NCBI GenBank assembly: GCA_050253535.1
Contig: JBFWIW010000076.1
Span: 1-12,439 of the forward strand
DNA from: JBFWIW01 sp050253535
GTDB lineage: Bacteria; Bacillota; Clostridia; Oscillospirales; Oscillospiraceae
Direction of reading: 5' to 3'
DNA: 12,439 bases
The translations under genes were made by a program, and so were the position numbers. Under the pieces are notes generated by a model, which worked only from the letters and a program-made list of their open reading frames with translations, did no database searches and was not told the origin of the DNA. Of this stretch, positions 6,421 to 12,439 are shown in pieces. Numbering within the stretch: the first letter of the stretch is position 1; each line of letters opens with the position of its first letter.

Positions 6421-7251
6421 TTATTTGCCGAGCGTGGCGCGCGCCTCGCGGTATCCGTCTGTCGGGACCAGGCTATCCGGCGGGAAGAATTCCTCCATCG
6501 GGAAGCATATTCTGGAGAACAGCGAGCAGGGATCGTCCTCGTTGCCGCCCGGGCATTCCTTTTCGGGGATGCAGTAATCGTATGTCGGGATGAGAAGCTG
6601 GGTATCGCGCTCCAGCCTGATGATTGAGAACTGACCAAGGGTGACATATACGCGGCGGTCCGGACGCTCAAACGAGACAGGGCTGTCGAAGGATTCAGCC
6701 ACGAACTGCGGGACGTCAAAGATCATTGACTCACAGGGCATGGGCGGGCAGGTTTCGACGAGCTTCATGTTAAGTATGATTGGGTCAACTGCTTCTACAA
6801 CTGCAACAGGGAGATTGGACGCTTCCAGCGCATGGGGGCCTATCGAGTACATCGGGGTGTCGGAGCTGAATATTTTGGCATTGCCCTCGCTTCCGAAGAG
6901 GATGACCCTTTTGTCAAACACGCAGTAGCCTGTGAATTCTGCATTGCGGCAGACAGGTGTGCATGCCTCGCCGGTGATCTTATAGTGATAGCGGGCATCT
7001 ACCGCAAAGTAGCCGCGGTTAAAGCTTACGGGCTGGACGTCGACCGCTACGTAGAGTAGTTCAGCGCTGCGCGCACGGACAGAAAGAGCGCACGCAATGA
7101 TTGGCAGGGATGACAGGGTCGGATATACGAGCAGATCCTCAATACAGTCTTTGTCACGGCATGAGTCAAAAATTTTTTTCGTATGTACGCAGACGGCCTC
7201 TCTTATGCAGGCGGAATCCTGAACCGGGCCGGGGGTGGCGGTGGGTGGCAT
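6421..7251 (-). CDS. Conserved clostridial Cys-rich protein of unknown function
   Basis: I recognise the sequence pattern as a family recurrent in Clostridia but know of no assigned function. The product has 276 residues, no signal peptide and no membrane segment. It contains 14 cysteines (15, 21, 31, 36, 54, 97, 101, 110, 168, 173, 227, 233, 242, 249), dense for a bacterial cytosolic protein. Landmarks are DSCRDKDCIEDL (29-40), a beta-rich block ending in RVILFGSEGNAKIFSS (115-130), VVEAVDPIIL (151-160), and a second beta block RVYVTLGQFSIIRLERD (200-216) followed by LLIPTYDYCIPEKEC (219-233) and EEFFPP (253-258). The two RV-starting beta blocks may be related halves. Dense cysteines suggest disulfide cross-linking or metal binding, as in spore-coat proteins; that is inference. 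The ATG has a strong AAGGAGG site. It is divergent from ruvC and has no clear terminator on its own strand. Confidence 0.8.
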   Translation of the reverse strand: MPPTATPGPVQDSACIREAVCVHTKKIFDSCRDKDCIEDLLVYPTLSSLPIIACALSVRARSAELLYVAVDVQPVSFNRGYFAVDARYHYKITGEACTPVCRNAEFTGYCVFDKRVILFGSEGNAKIFSSDTPMYSIGPHALEASNLPVAVVEAVDPIILNMKLVETCPPMPCESMIFDVPQFVAESFDSPVSFERPDRRVYVTLGQFSIIRLERDTQLLIPTYDYCIPEKECPGGNEDDPCSLFSRICFPMEEFFPPDSLVPTDGYREARATLGK

Positions 7252-7399
7252 TTTGCTTCCTCCTTATAATAAATCTTTCTCTCCGGCTGAAATGCGGAGA
7301 AAATTTTTGATACTTCAATACAGTTTATGCCCGTTTATCGTATATGTGAAAGTTTGCCGTTCGGGTGCTTTTCTTAATTTCCATAATAAACGTATAGCC

Positions 7400-7429
7400 T
7401 TGCCTTTTTCCTGTTTGGTGTGTTAAAAT
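7400..7429 (+). promoter_or_regulatory. Candidate promoter of the ruvCAB-glmM operon (extended -10)
   Basis: TTGCCT (7400-7405), 18-nt spacer, TAAAAT (7424-7429) preceded by TG one base upstream, forming an extended -10 (TGTTAAAAT) that can compensate for the weaker -35. Initiation near 7436 gives a leader of about 27 nt before ruvC. No LexA-type operator overlaps it. Confidence 0.6.
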
Positions 7430-7462
7430 GAAAAATATGAAATAAGTGGGTGGTAGTTAGAG

Positions 7463-7978
7463 ATGATCATACTCGGTATAGACCCGGGGATAGCGACCGT
7501 CGGTTTCGGCGTCATAGAGTCGAAAGGCGCCGAGTGCAGACTCATCCGCTGCGGCGCTATCACGACTGAGGCCGGGCTACGCCTCTCTGTCCGTCTATCG
7601 CATATATACCACGATATGACAGATCTCATCGACACGTTCAGGCCGAATGCCATCGCAATTGAAGAACTTTTTTTCAACACGAACCTAAAAACCGGTATTT
7701 CGGTCGCGCACGGACGCGGTGTCGTAATACTTGCCGGAGAGGAGAACGCTGTGCCGATGTTCGAGTATACGCCTCTCCAGATAAAACAGGCAATAACGGG
7801 TTACGGCAGAGCGGGCAAAAAACAGATGATGGAAATGGTTAAGCGCCTGCTCAGCTTGAGCGATGTCGCAAAGCCGGACGATGCGTCCGATGCGCTTGCC
7901 GTCGCCATCTGCCATGCGCGCAACGCTAATTCTCTTTTGAACCAAAACGGAGGAACAGGTGTATGTTCTACTATTTAG
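7463..7978 (+). CDS. ruvC: Holliday junction resolvase RuvC
   Basis: Dimeric Mg-dependent endonuclease (RNase H-like fold) that cuts four-way DNA junctions during recombinational repair, acting with RuvA and RuvB. It has 171 residues, close to the usual 160-175. The acidic catalytic tetrad is intact: Asp7 in ILGIDPG, Glu67 in AIEELFF, and Asp140 and Asp143 in PDDASDALAVA. The ATG at 7463 is the natural start because ILGIDPG sits at the N-terminus in all members; the ribosome binding site (GTGGGTGGT) is mediocre. Its 3' end overlaps ruvA by 16 nt, pointing to coupled translation. A ruvC gene fits Clostridia; Bacillus and relatives use RecU instead. First gene of the ruvC-ruvA-ruvB-glmM cluster. 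Confidence 0.97.
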   Translation: MIILGIDPGIATVGFGVIESKGAECRLIRCGAITTEAGLRLSVRLSHIYHDMTDLIDTFRPNAIAIEELFFNTNLKTGISVAHGRGVVILAGEENAVPMFEYTPLQIKQAITGYGRAGKKQMMEMVKRLLSLSDVAKPDDASDALAVAICHARNANSLLNQNGGTGVCSTI

Positions 7979-8565
7979 AAGGTACCGTCACAATAATTGA
8001 ACACAGCCTCGTCGTAATTGACGTTTCAGGAGCGGGATACCGCTGTTATACGACGATGAATACGCTCTCTTACCTTGAGATCGGCAAGAAGGCGCGGCTT
8101 TATACGTACTGCAATATCAGAGAAGACGCGTTTGATATATACGGATTTCACGATATGAACGAGAAACGCTGCTTTGAACTCCTCCTGGGAGTGTCCGGCG
8201 TGGGCCCCAAAGCTGCTCTCTCAATTCTATCGGCCAATTCGCCCGAGGCTTTGGCCATGGCGGTAATAACAGACAACGAAAAGGCGCTGACCTCGGCGCA
8301 GGGGATTGGAAAGCGCCTTGCCCAGCGCATTATACTTGAGCTGAAGGATAAGGTCGCAAAAGAAAACATTCCTGTAAAGGGCACGGCGATTACGTCTTCC
8401 GGTGTACAGGGGGCATCAGGTTCAAAAGGGGAGGCTGCGGCAGCCGGACTTTCCGTGCTTGGCTACACACAGAGCGAGATTTCAGCCGCTTTGCGCGGAA
8501 TTGATACGGAAGCTCTGGCTGTGGAGGAGATTATTCGCGAGGTGCTGAAAAACAGTCTAAAGTAG
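7963..8565 (+). CDS. ruvA: Holliday junction branch migration protein RuvA
   Basis: Tetrameric junction-binding subunit that holds the four-way DNA in an open square form and loads the RuvB motor. The 200 residues match the family. Domain I is the N-terminal OB fold (about 1-62: YYLEGTV, VIDVSGAGYRCYT, REDAFDIYGF). Domain II carries two helix-hairpin-helix motifs (LLGVSGVGPKAALSIL at 74-89; AQGIGKRLAQRIILELKDK at 112-130). A Gly/Ser-rich linker at about 135-158 leads to the RuvB-contacting domain III (about 159-198: GLSVLGYTQSEISAAL). The ATG at 7963 has GGAGGA 8 nt upstream, lying inside ruvC. The overlap with ruvC and the 10-nt gap to ruvB indicate one operon with linked translation. Confidence 0.97.
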   Translation: MFYYLEGTVTIIEHSLVVIDVSGAGYRCYTTMNTLSYLEIGKKARLYTYCNIREDAFDIYGFHDMNEKRCFELLLGVSGVGPKAALSILSANSPEALAMAVITDNEKALTSAQGIGKRLAQRIILELKDKVAKENIPVKGTAITSSGVQGASGSKGEAAAAGLSVLGYTQSEISAALRGIDTEALAVEEIIREVLKNSLK

Positions 8566-8575
8566 GTGACGGGAA

Positions 8576-9631
8576 ATGAGCATTAATTTCAGCGATAACG
8601 ACGGTGATCAGCGCGGCGAGAGTGAAGCTTTGCTCACGACGTCTGTTACTTCGGATGACGACGGGGAGTACAGTCTTCGGCCGCACACGCTGACGGAGTA
8701 CATCGGGCAGGAGAAGGCCAAGGGAAATCTTTCGGTTTATATCGAGGGCGCACGGCGCAGAAATGAGCCGCTTGACCATGTCCTGCTGCATGGGCCTCCG
8801 GGACTCGGAAAAACTACGCTCGCCGCCATAATCGCCCGTGAAATGGGAGGGGCACTGCGCAAGACATCGGGACCTGCGATCGAAAAGCCGAAAGATCTCG
8901 CGGCGCTTCTGACAAACCTAAACGAAAATGACATACTCTTTATAGACGAGATACACCGAATGAACCGATCGGTTGAAGAGATATTGTATCCCGCGATGGA
9001 AGATAAGCAGATTGACATTATTATCGGGCAGGGGCCTTCTGCTACATCCATATGCCTGGAACTCAAAAACTTTACACTTGTGGGAGCCACGACCCGCTCC
9101 GGCCAGCTGTCGTCACCGCTCCGCGACCGTTTCGGCATAGATTTAAAACTGGAACTGTATTCGCCGGAAGAACTTAAGCTGATAGTAGACCGTTCGGCTG
9201 CAATACTCGGCGTTCCGATAGAGCCGGAAGGCTCATACGAGATCGCCTCTCGGAGCCGCGGCACGCCGCGTATAGCAAATCGCCTTCTGCGCCGCATACG
9301 CGATTTTGCCGAGGTATTCGGCGACGGGACAATAACAAAAAATGCCGCGTCGGACGCGCTTGCAAAGCTGGAGATAGACGCCTGCGGCCTTGACGCAATT
9401 GACAGGAGGCTCCTTCGCAGTATAATTGAAAACTATGGCGGAGGCCCGGTTGGGCTTGAGACGATCGCTGCCACAATAAACGAAGAGTCGATAACGCTTG
9501 AGGACGTATATGAGCCCTACCTCATGCAGCAGGGTTTTTTGTCTCGCACGCCTCGCGGCAGGTGTGTGACCAGAAAAGCATATGAGCACCTGGGGCTCAA
9601 GATGCTTGGTCAGACAAGTCTTGACATCTAA
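8576..9631 (+). CDS. ruvB: Holliday junction branch migration ATPase RuvB
   Basis: AAA+ hexameric motor that pulls DNA through the RuvA-junction complex to drive branch migration. It has 351 residues, slightly longer than the common 330-345 because of an acidic N-terminal tail (about 1-34) before the conserved LRPHTLTEYIGQ. Walker A is GPPGLGKTT (73-81), Walker B LFIDEIH (121-127), sensor 1 ATTR (171-174), the arginine-finger region PLRDRFG (181-187) and sensor 2 GTPRIANRLLRR (229-240). The C-terminal winged helix spans about 265-345 (NYGGGPVGLETIAATINEE; PYLMQQGFLSRTPRGR). The ATG follows AGGTGA by 6 nt and comes 10 nt after the ruvA stop. All motifs are intact; glmM follows after 29 nt. Confidence 0.98.
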   Translation: MSINFSDNDGDQRGESEALLTTSVTSDDDGEYSLRPHTLTEYIGQEKAKGNLSVYIEGARRRNEPLDHVLLHGPPGLGKTTLAAIIAREMGGALRKTSGPAIEKPKDLAALLTNLNENDILFIDEIHRMNRSVEEILYPAMEDKQIDIIIGQGPSATSICLELKNFTLVGATTRSGQLSSPLRDRFGIDLKLELYSPEELKLIVDRSAAILGVPIEPEGSYEIASRSRGTPRIANRLLRRIRDFAEVFGDGTITKNAASDALAKLEIDACGLDAIDRRLLRSIIENYGGGPVGLETIAATINEESITLEDVYEPYLMQQGFLSRTPRGRCVTRKAYEHLGLKMLGQTSLDI

Positions 9632-9660
9632 AATAATAAATTTAAGGATGACTTAATTAT

Positions 9661-11010
9661 ATGGGAAAATATTTCGGTACCGACGGCATAAGAGGTATAG
9701 CGGGGTCTGAGCTTGACCCCCTGCTCGCGTTAAGGACCGGACAGGCGGTCGGCATCGCTTTGTCAAAGGGTAAGGCAAAGAGGCCGGTTATAACCATAGG
9801 TAAAGACACGAGAGTATCCTCTGATATGTTGGAGTCAGCGCTGGTTGCCGGTATATGCTCAGCCGGCGCGGACGTCCGGCTTCTCGGCGTTGTACCGACT
9901 CCGGCGGTGGCATTTTTGACGCTACAGTTTAAGGCGGACGCCGGCATAGTCATATCCGCGTCGCATAACCCGTTTGAATACAACGGCATAAAGATTTTCA
10001 GCGCCGAGGGATTCAAGCTCTCTGACGACCTGGAGGCGGAAATAGAAGTACTTATAGACGAGCCCGGCCCGCTCCCCATGAAAACCCACAATGAGATAGG
10101 CAAAGTATACCATGTCGATGCAGAGGCGCTCTCTGTGTATGTCGACTATCTGTATACCAGAGCCGAATCGGAGATAAAGGGGCTTAAAGTCGCAATTGAC
10201 TGTGCCAACGGCGCAGCTTCGAGTACTGCGTCAAACCTGTTTTCGAGATTCAACATAGACTGCGAGATAATAAATGAACGGCCGAACGGCGTAAACATAA
10301 ACGCGGGGTGTGGCTCAACGCATATGGACGGACTCTGCAGCGTCGTAAAGGCAGGCGGATTTGACCTCGGGCTCGCATTCGACGGCGATGCGGACAGGTG
10401 CCTTGCCGTGGATGAAAAAGGAAATATCATAGATGGCGACAAGGTTATGGGTATATGCGGTAAATACATGAAAAAGGCGGGCAGGCTTGCCGGGAACGCC
10501 ATAGTCGCAACGGTGATGTCCAACCTGGGCTTTCACGAATTTGCCCGGAAGTGCGGTATTGACCTCAGGTGCGCCGCGGTGGGTGACAGAAATGTTCTCG
10601 AATTGATGCAGGCGGGCGGCTATAATCTGGGCGGCGAGCAGTCCGGTCACCTCATCTTTCTTGATGACGCCACTACCGGAGACGGACAGTTGGCGGCGGT
10701 GAAATTTTTGAGCATACTTTCATCCTCGGGACTTACGGCGTCACAGCTTGCCTCGGAGATACCCCAGTATCCGCAGGTGCTGCATAATCTGCCGATAGAA
10801 GGCGGGAACGCCGTAAAGAGCGCCATTATGTCGGCGCCTGAACTTGCGGCCAGGATAGTGGGAGAACAGGAAAAGCTCGGCGGGGAGGGTAGAATTCTCG
10901 TCCGGCCTTCCGGTACCGAAGCTCTTATCAGGGTAATGGTGGAGGCCAGAAGTGTGGAAATCGCGGAGGAAACGGCCGCAAAACTAATAAATTTGATTAA
11001 AACGCTGTAA
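9661..11010 (+). CDS. glmM: Phosphoglucosamine mutase GlmM
   Basis: Converts glucosamine-6-phosphate to glucosamine-1-phosphate, the step before GlmU makes UDP-N-acetylglucosamine for peptidoglycan. Cytosolic enzyme of the alpha-D-phosphohexomutase superfamily; 449 residues, standard length. Start motif KYFGTDGIRG (3-12); active-site phosphoserine Ser101 in ISASHNP (98-104); Mg-binding loop DGDADR (241-246); sugar-recognition loop GGEQSGH (324-330); phosphate-binding RPSGTE (415-420). GGEQSGH and the overall pattern separate GlmM from phosphomannomutases and phosphoglucomutases. AAGGA lies 12 nt before the ATG. The 29-nt gap after ruvB without a terminator suggests read-through from the ruv promoter. 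No clear hairpin terminator follows; the next promoter begins 47 nt after the stop. Confidence 0.97.
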   Translation: MGKYFGTDGIRGIAGSELDPLLALRTGQAVGIALSKGKAKRPVITIGKDTRVSSDMLESALVAGICSAGADVRLLGVVPTPAVAFLTLQFKADAGIVISASHNPFEYNGIKIFSAEGFKLSDDLEAEIEVLIDEPGPLPMKTHNEIGKVYHVDAEALSVYVDYLYTRAESEIKGLKVAIDCANGAASSTASNLFSRFNIDCEIINERPNGVNINAGCGSTHMDGLCSVVKAGGFDLGLAFDGDADRCLAVDEKGNIIDGDKVMGICGKYMKKAGRLAGNAIVATVMSNLGFHEFARKCGIDLRCAAVGDRNVLELMQAGGYNLGGEQSGHLIFLDDATTGDGQLAAVKFLSILSSSGLTASQLASEIPQYPQVLHNLPIEGGNAVKSAIMSAPELAARIVGEQEKLGGEGRILVRPSGTEALIRVMVEARSVEIAEETAAKLINLIKTL

Positions 11011-11057
11011 ATGAAGCAAAATTATGTAAAAATATTTTATGATTTTAACAAAAAGAC

Positions 11058-11086
11058 TTGACTTGTAGCTAATCCAACAATATAAT
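11058..11086 (+). promoter_or_regulatory. Sigma-A promoter of the sigma factor gene
   Basis: TTGACT (11058-11063), exactly 17 nt, then TATAAT (11081-11086). Five of six and six of six positions match. Transcription would begin near 11093, leaving a leader of about 32 nt. In Bacillus sigH is also transcribed by sigma-A RNA polymerase (known), which agrees with this promoter. Confidence 0.82.
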
Positions 11087-11124
11087 ATAAACGTATCATA
11101 AACAAATATCTTTCCGGTTGTGTA

Positions 11125-11733
11125 ATGGATATAAATAACAATTTCAGCGACGATGAACTTTGGCGATACGCCGCTTCCGGCAATATAGATGCTGAAGAGA
11201 TGCTTCTTCAGAAATACAGCAGATTGGTCAAGATATGTTCGCGCCCATATTTTCTGGCAGGCGGAGACAGTGAGGATCTCATTCAGGAAGGTATGATGGG
11301 ACTTCTCTCCGCAATAAGGAGATATAATCCCGACCGTGTCGCTTCGTTTAAAACTTATGCGGAACTCTGTATAAGAAATCATCTATACACGGCAATTAAG
11401 TCTGCTTCGCGATTTAAGCATATTCCCCTTAATAATTATGTGTCGTTTGAATCTCCTCAGTTTGACGAAAACCATGCATTTTCGGCGGGTTCTTCAGCAA
11501 ATCCCGAAGAGTTGCTGATTAACAGAGAGCGAGTAGCAGAAATCACTGAGAGTTTATCTGGCTCTCTATCCGGATTTGAATCACAGGTTTTGGAATTATA
11601 TTTCGATGGTCTCTCATATGTTGAGATTGCAAAAAAAATATCGAAGACTCCGAAGTCTGTTGATAACGCTGTGCAGCGGATCAGAAAAAAGCTGGCACGG
11701 TACCTAATTAATGGCGACATCAGTGAAAACTGA
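11125..11733 (+). CDS. sigH: RNA polymerase sigma factor of the SigH (early sporulation/stationary phase) type
   Basis: Sigma-70 family factor of 202 residues directing RNA polymerase to stationary-phase and early sporulation promoters, by homology to Bacillus Spo0H. Region 2 spans about 25-95 and shows the SigH-like run YFLAGGDSEDLIQEGMMGL (42-60) followed by AIRRYNPDRVASFKTYAELCIRNHL (63-87), covering core binding and -10 recognition. A flexible linker at about 104-135 (no region 3) precedes region 4 (about 140-192) with the helix-turn-helix LSYVEIAKKISKTPKSVDNAVQRIRKKL. The linker and lack of an anti-sigma gene nearby argue against an ECF factor. The ATG at 11125 is the only good start, yet it has no clear Shine-Dalgarno sequence (CCGGTTGTGTA before it). 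A SigI- or SigE/K-type assignment is less likely on sequence. Confidence 0.9.
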   Translation: MDINNNFSDDELWRYAASGNIDAEEMLLQKYSRLVKICSRPYFLAGGDSEDLIQEGMMGLLSAIRRYNPDRVASFKTYAELCIRNHLYTAIKSASRFKHIPLNNYVSFESPQFDENHAFSAGSSANPEELLINRERVAEITESLSGSLSGFESQVLELYFDGLSYVEIAKKISKTPKSVDNAVQRIRKKLARYLINGDISEN

Positions 11734-11783
11734 ACGCAAATAAAGCCCAACGGGCAAGATTTAGTCAAAAGTGAGGATTCAAA

Positions 11784-12062
11784 ATGTACGAAGACAAGAC
11801 ACTCAAATGTAAGGAATGCGGCAATGATTTTATATTCACTGCCGGTGAGCAGGAGTTCTATGCAGAGCGCGGATTCCAGAACGAACCCCAGCGCTGCAAG
11901 GCTTGCCGCGACGCTCGCAAGAACGCCGCACGTGGCCCCAGAGAGTACTTTACCGCTGTCTGCGCTATTTGCGGCGGCGAGGCGAAAGTTCCCTTCGAGC
12001 CGAAGTCTGACAGACCTGTTTACTGCAGCGATTGCTTTGCCAGAATGAAAGAGCAGGGCTAA
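11784..12062 (+). CDS. Small double zinc-ribbon protein
   Basis: A 92-residue cytosolic protein with eight cysteines in four CxxC pairs: C9/C12 with C38/C41 forms the first ribbon, and C60/C63 with C81/C84 the second. The first part (LKCKECGNDFIFTAGEQEFY, then GFQNEPQRCKACR) is the pattern of the probable zinc-ribbon family zf-trcl. The second (CAICGGEAKVPFEPKSDRPVYCSDC) is a known companion ribbon in such clostridial proteins. Binding of two zinc ions is inferred from cysteine spacing. DNA, RNA or protein binding is possible and no function is established. GTGAGGA (11771-11777) lies 6 nt before the ATG. It begins 50 nt after the sigma factor gene with no good terminator between, so co-transcription is likely; a strong terminator follows. 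Confidence 0.88.
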   Translation: MYEDKTLKCKECGNDFIFTAGEQEFYAERGFQNEPQRCKACRDARKNAARGPREYFTAVCAICGGEAKVPFEPKSDRPVYCSDCFARMKEQG

Positions 12063-12078
12063 TCGTTACGTGTATTCG

Positions 12079-12113
12079 AAGAACAGGGACGCAGTCGCGT
12101 CCCTGTTCTTTTT
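12079..12113 (+). terminator. Strong Rho-independent terminator after the zinc-ribbon gene
   Basis: A perfect 14-bp stem (12079-12092 with 12097-12110, loop AGTC) rich in GC at its core, followed by T's through 12113, starting 16 nt after the stop codon. It ends the sigH/zinc-ribbon transcript immediately before the 100-bp repeat array begins. Confidence 0.93.
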
Positions 12114-12114
12114 A

Positions 12115-12439
12115 CATCCTCGGGCGAAGTGAATTCGCCCTGCGGCAAGGTTTGCTGCGCAAACGCTTGTACGCCGCCCCCGGCGGCGTCCCGCCTAACA
12201 GCGGGTCCCGGTGGCATCCTCGGGCGAAGTGAATTCGCCCTGCGGCAAGGTTTGCTGCGCAAACGCTTGTACGCCGCCCTCGGCGGCGTCCCGCCTAACA
12301 GCGGGTCCCGGTGGCATCCTCGGGCGAAGGGAATTCGCCCTGCGGCAAGGTTTGCTGCGCAAACGCTTGTACGCCGCCCCCGACGGCGTCCCGCCTAGCG
12401 GCGGGTCCCGGGGGCATCCTCGGGCGTAGTGAATTCGCC
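12115..12439. repeat. Exact 100-bp tandem repeat array of multi-hairpin units, cut off by the window end
   Basis: Units start at 12115, 12215, 12315 and 12415 (the last only 25 bp in view). Units 1 and 2 differ at one base (12180/12280); unit 3 differs from unit 1 at five (12330, 12383, 12398, 12400, 12412); unit 4 so far at one (12427). In unit 1 four inverted repeats follow each other: 12122-12128 with 12134-12140 around a GAATTC; 12150-12155 with 12159-12164, extendable outward to 12142 and 12177; 12171-12178 with 12182-12189; and 12190-12194 with 12201-12205. The DNA is far more GC-rich than the flanking intergenic regions. The unit length is not a multiple of three, so open frames through it are not conserved unit to unit. 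No spacers are present, so it is not a CRISPR array. It resembles REP/BIME-type repeats in design; its function is unknown. Confidence 0.92.

Noticed and set aside
6307..6627. Plus-strand frame of 106 codons starting before the orphan hairpin
   Set aside because: It reads through the strong hairpin and T-run and then antisense through the Cys-rich gene; the hydrophobic stretch comes from T-rich intergenic DNA.
6198..6719. Minus-strand frame of 173 codons extending past the end of the Cys-rich gene
   Set aside because: It overlaps the last 300 bp of the better-supported gene in another frame, has no recognisable family and no ribosome binding site, and its composition looks like an out-of-frame shadow.
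7348..7363. LexA (SOS) operator upstream of ruvC
   Set aside because: CGAAC is present on the minus strand, but the second half-site does not match GTTCG at the required spacing.
11745..11755. Terminator between the sigma factor and zinc-ribbon genes
   Set aside because: Only a 4-bp stem with a 3-nt loop and no T-run, too weak to call.
12129..12429. Open reading frames running through the 100-bp repeats
   Set aside because: The unit length is not a multiple of three, so each unit is read in a different frame. The peptides are Arg/Ala/Gly/Pro-rich by composition only, and no ribosome binding site precedes them.
12115..12439. CRISPR array
   Set aside because: The units are directly contiguous 100-bp repeats with no unique spacers and no cas genes nearby.

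Overview
The window reads as a chromosomal segment of an anaerobic, probably spore-forming Firmicute (class Clostridia, perhaps the Oscillospiraceae/Ruminococcaceae area). The support is a SigH-type sporulation sigma factor, a DUF4364 protein, a DUF3048 (YerB-like) lipoprotein, a cysteine-rich protein family I know from clostridial genomes, Gram-positive style ribosome binding sites (GGAGG-like) and near-consensus sigma-A promoters. The placement rests on protein-family recognition only. The window holds twelve genes that I regard as real. I see no tRNA, rRNA, CRISPR array, transposase or phage gene.

Layout. (1) 45-2030, minus: a methyl-accepting chemotaxis receptor, visibly more AT-rich than most of its neighbours, with a possible motility-sigma promoter. 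(2) 2212-3818, minus: a DUF4364 winged-helix-type protein followed by a Cof-type HAD phosphatase, ended by a strong terminator. (3) 3881-5095, plus: a DUF3048 lipoprotein transcribed divergently from (2), with its own promoter and terminator. (4) 5146-6214, minus: asnA, the ammonia-dependent asparagine synthetase, behind a perfect TTGACA-N17-TATAAT promoter. (5) 6218-6420: a short intergenic region with an inverted repeat, a plus-strand terminator that serves no visible gene, and a possible antisense promoter. (6) 6421-7251, minus: a cysteine-rich conserved protein of unknown function. (7) 7400-11010, plus: ruvC-ruvA-ruvB-glmM, a tight cluster joining Holliday-junction processing to the cell-wall precursor enzyme phosphoglucosamine mutase. 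(8) 11058-12113, plus: the SigH-like sigma factor and a small double zinc-ribbon protein, ended by a strong terminator. (9) 12115 to the window end: an exact 100-bp tandem repeat, three full units plus a cut-off fourth, each unit able to form four successive hairpins.

Most of the window is ordinary core-genome content. The RuvABC proteins form one complete machine: RuvA binds the junction, RuvB drives branch migration and RuvC resolves it. The most unusual feature is the structured 100-bp tandem array at the right edge. Second comes the unassigned Cys-rich protein with the odd regulatory-looking DNA just downstream of it. I found no convincing evidence of a new defence or biosynthetic system.
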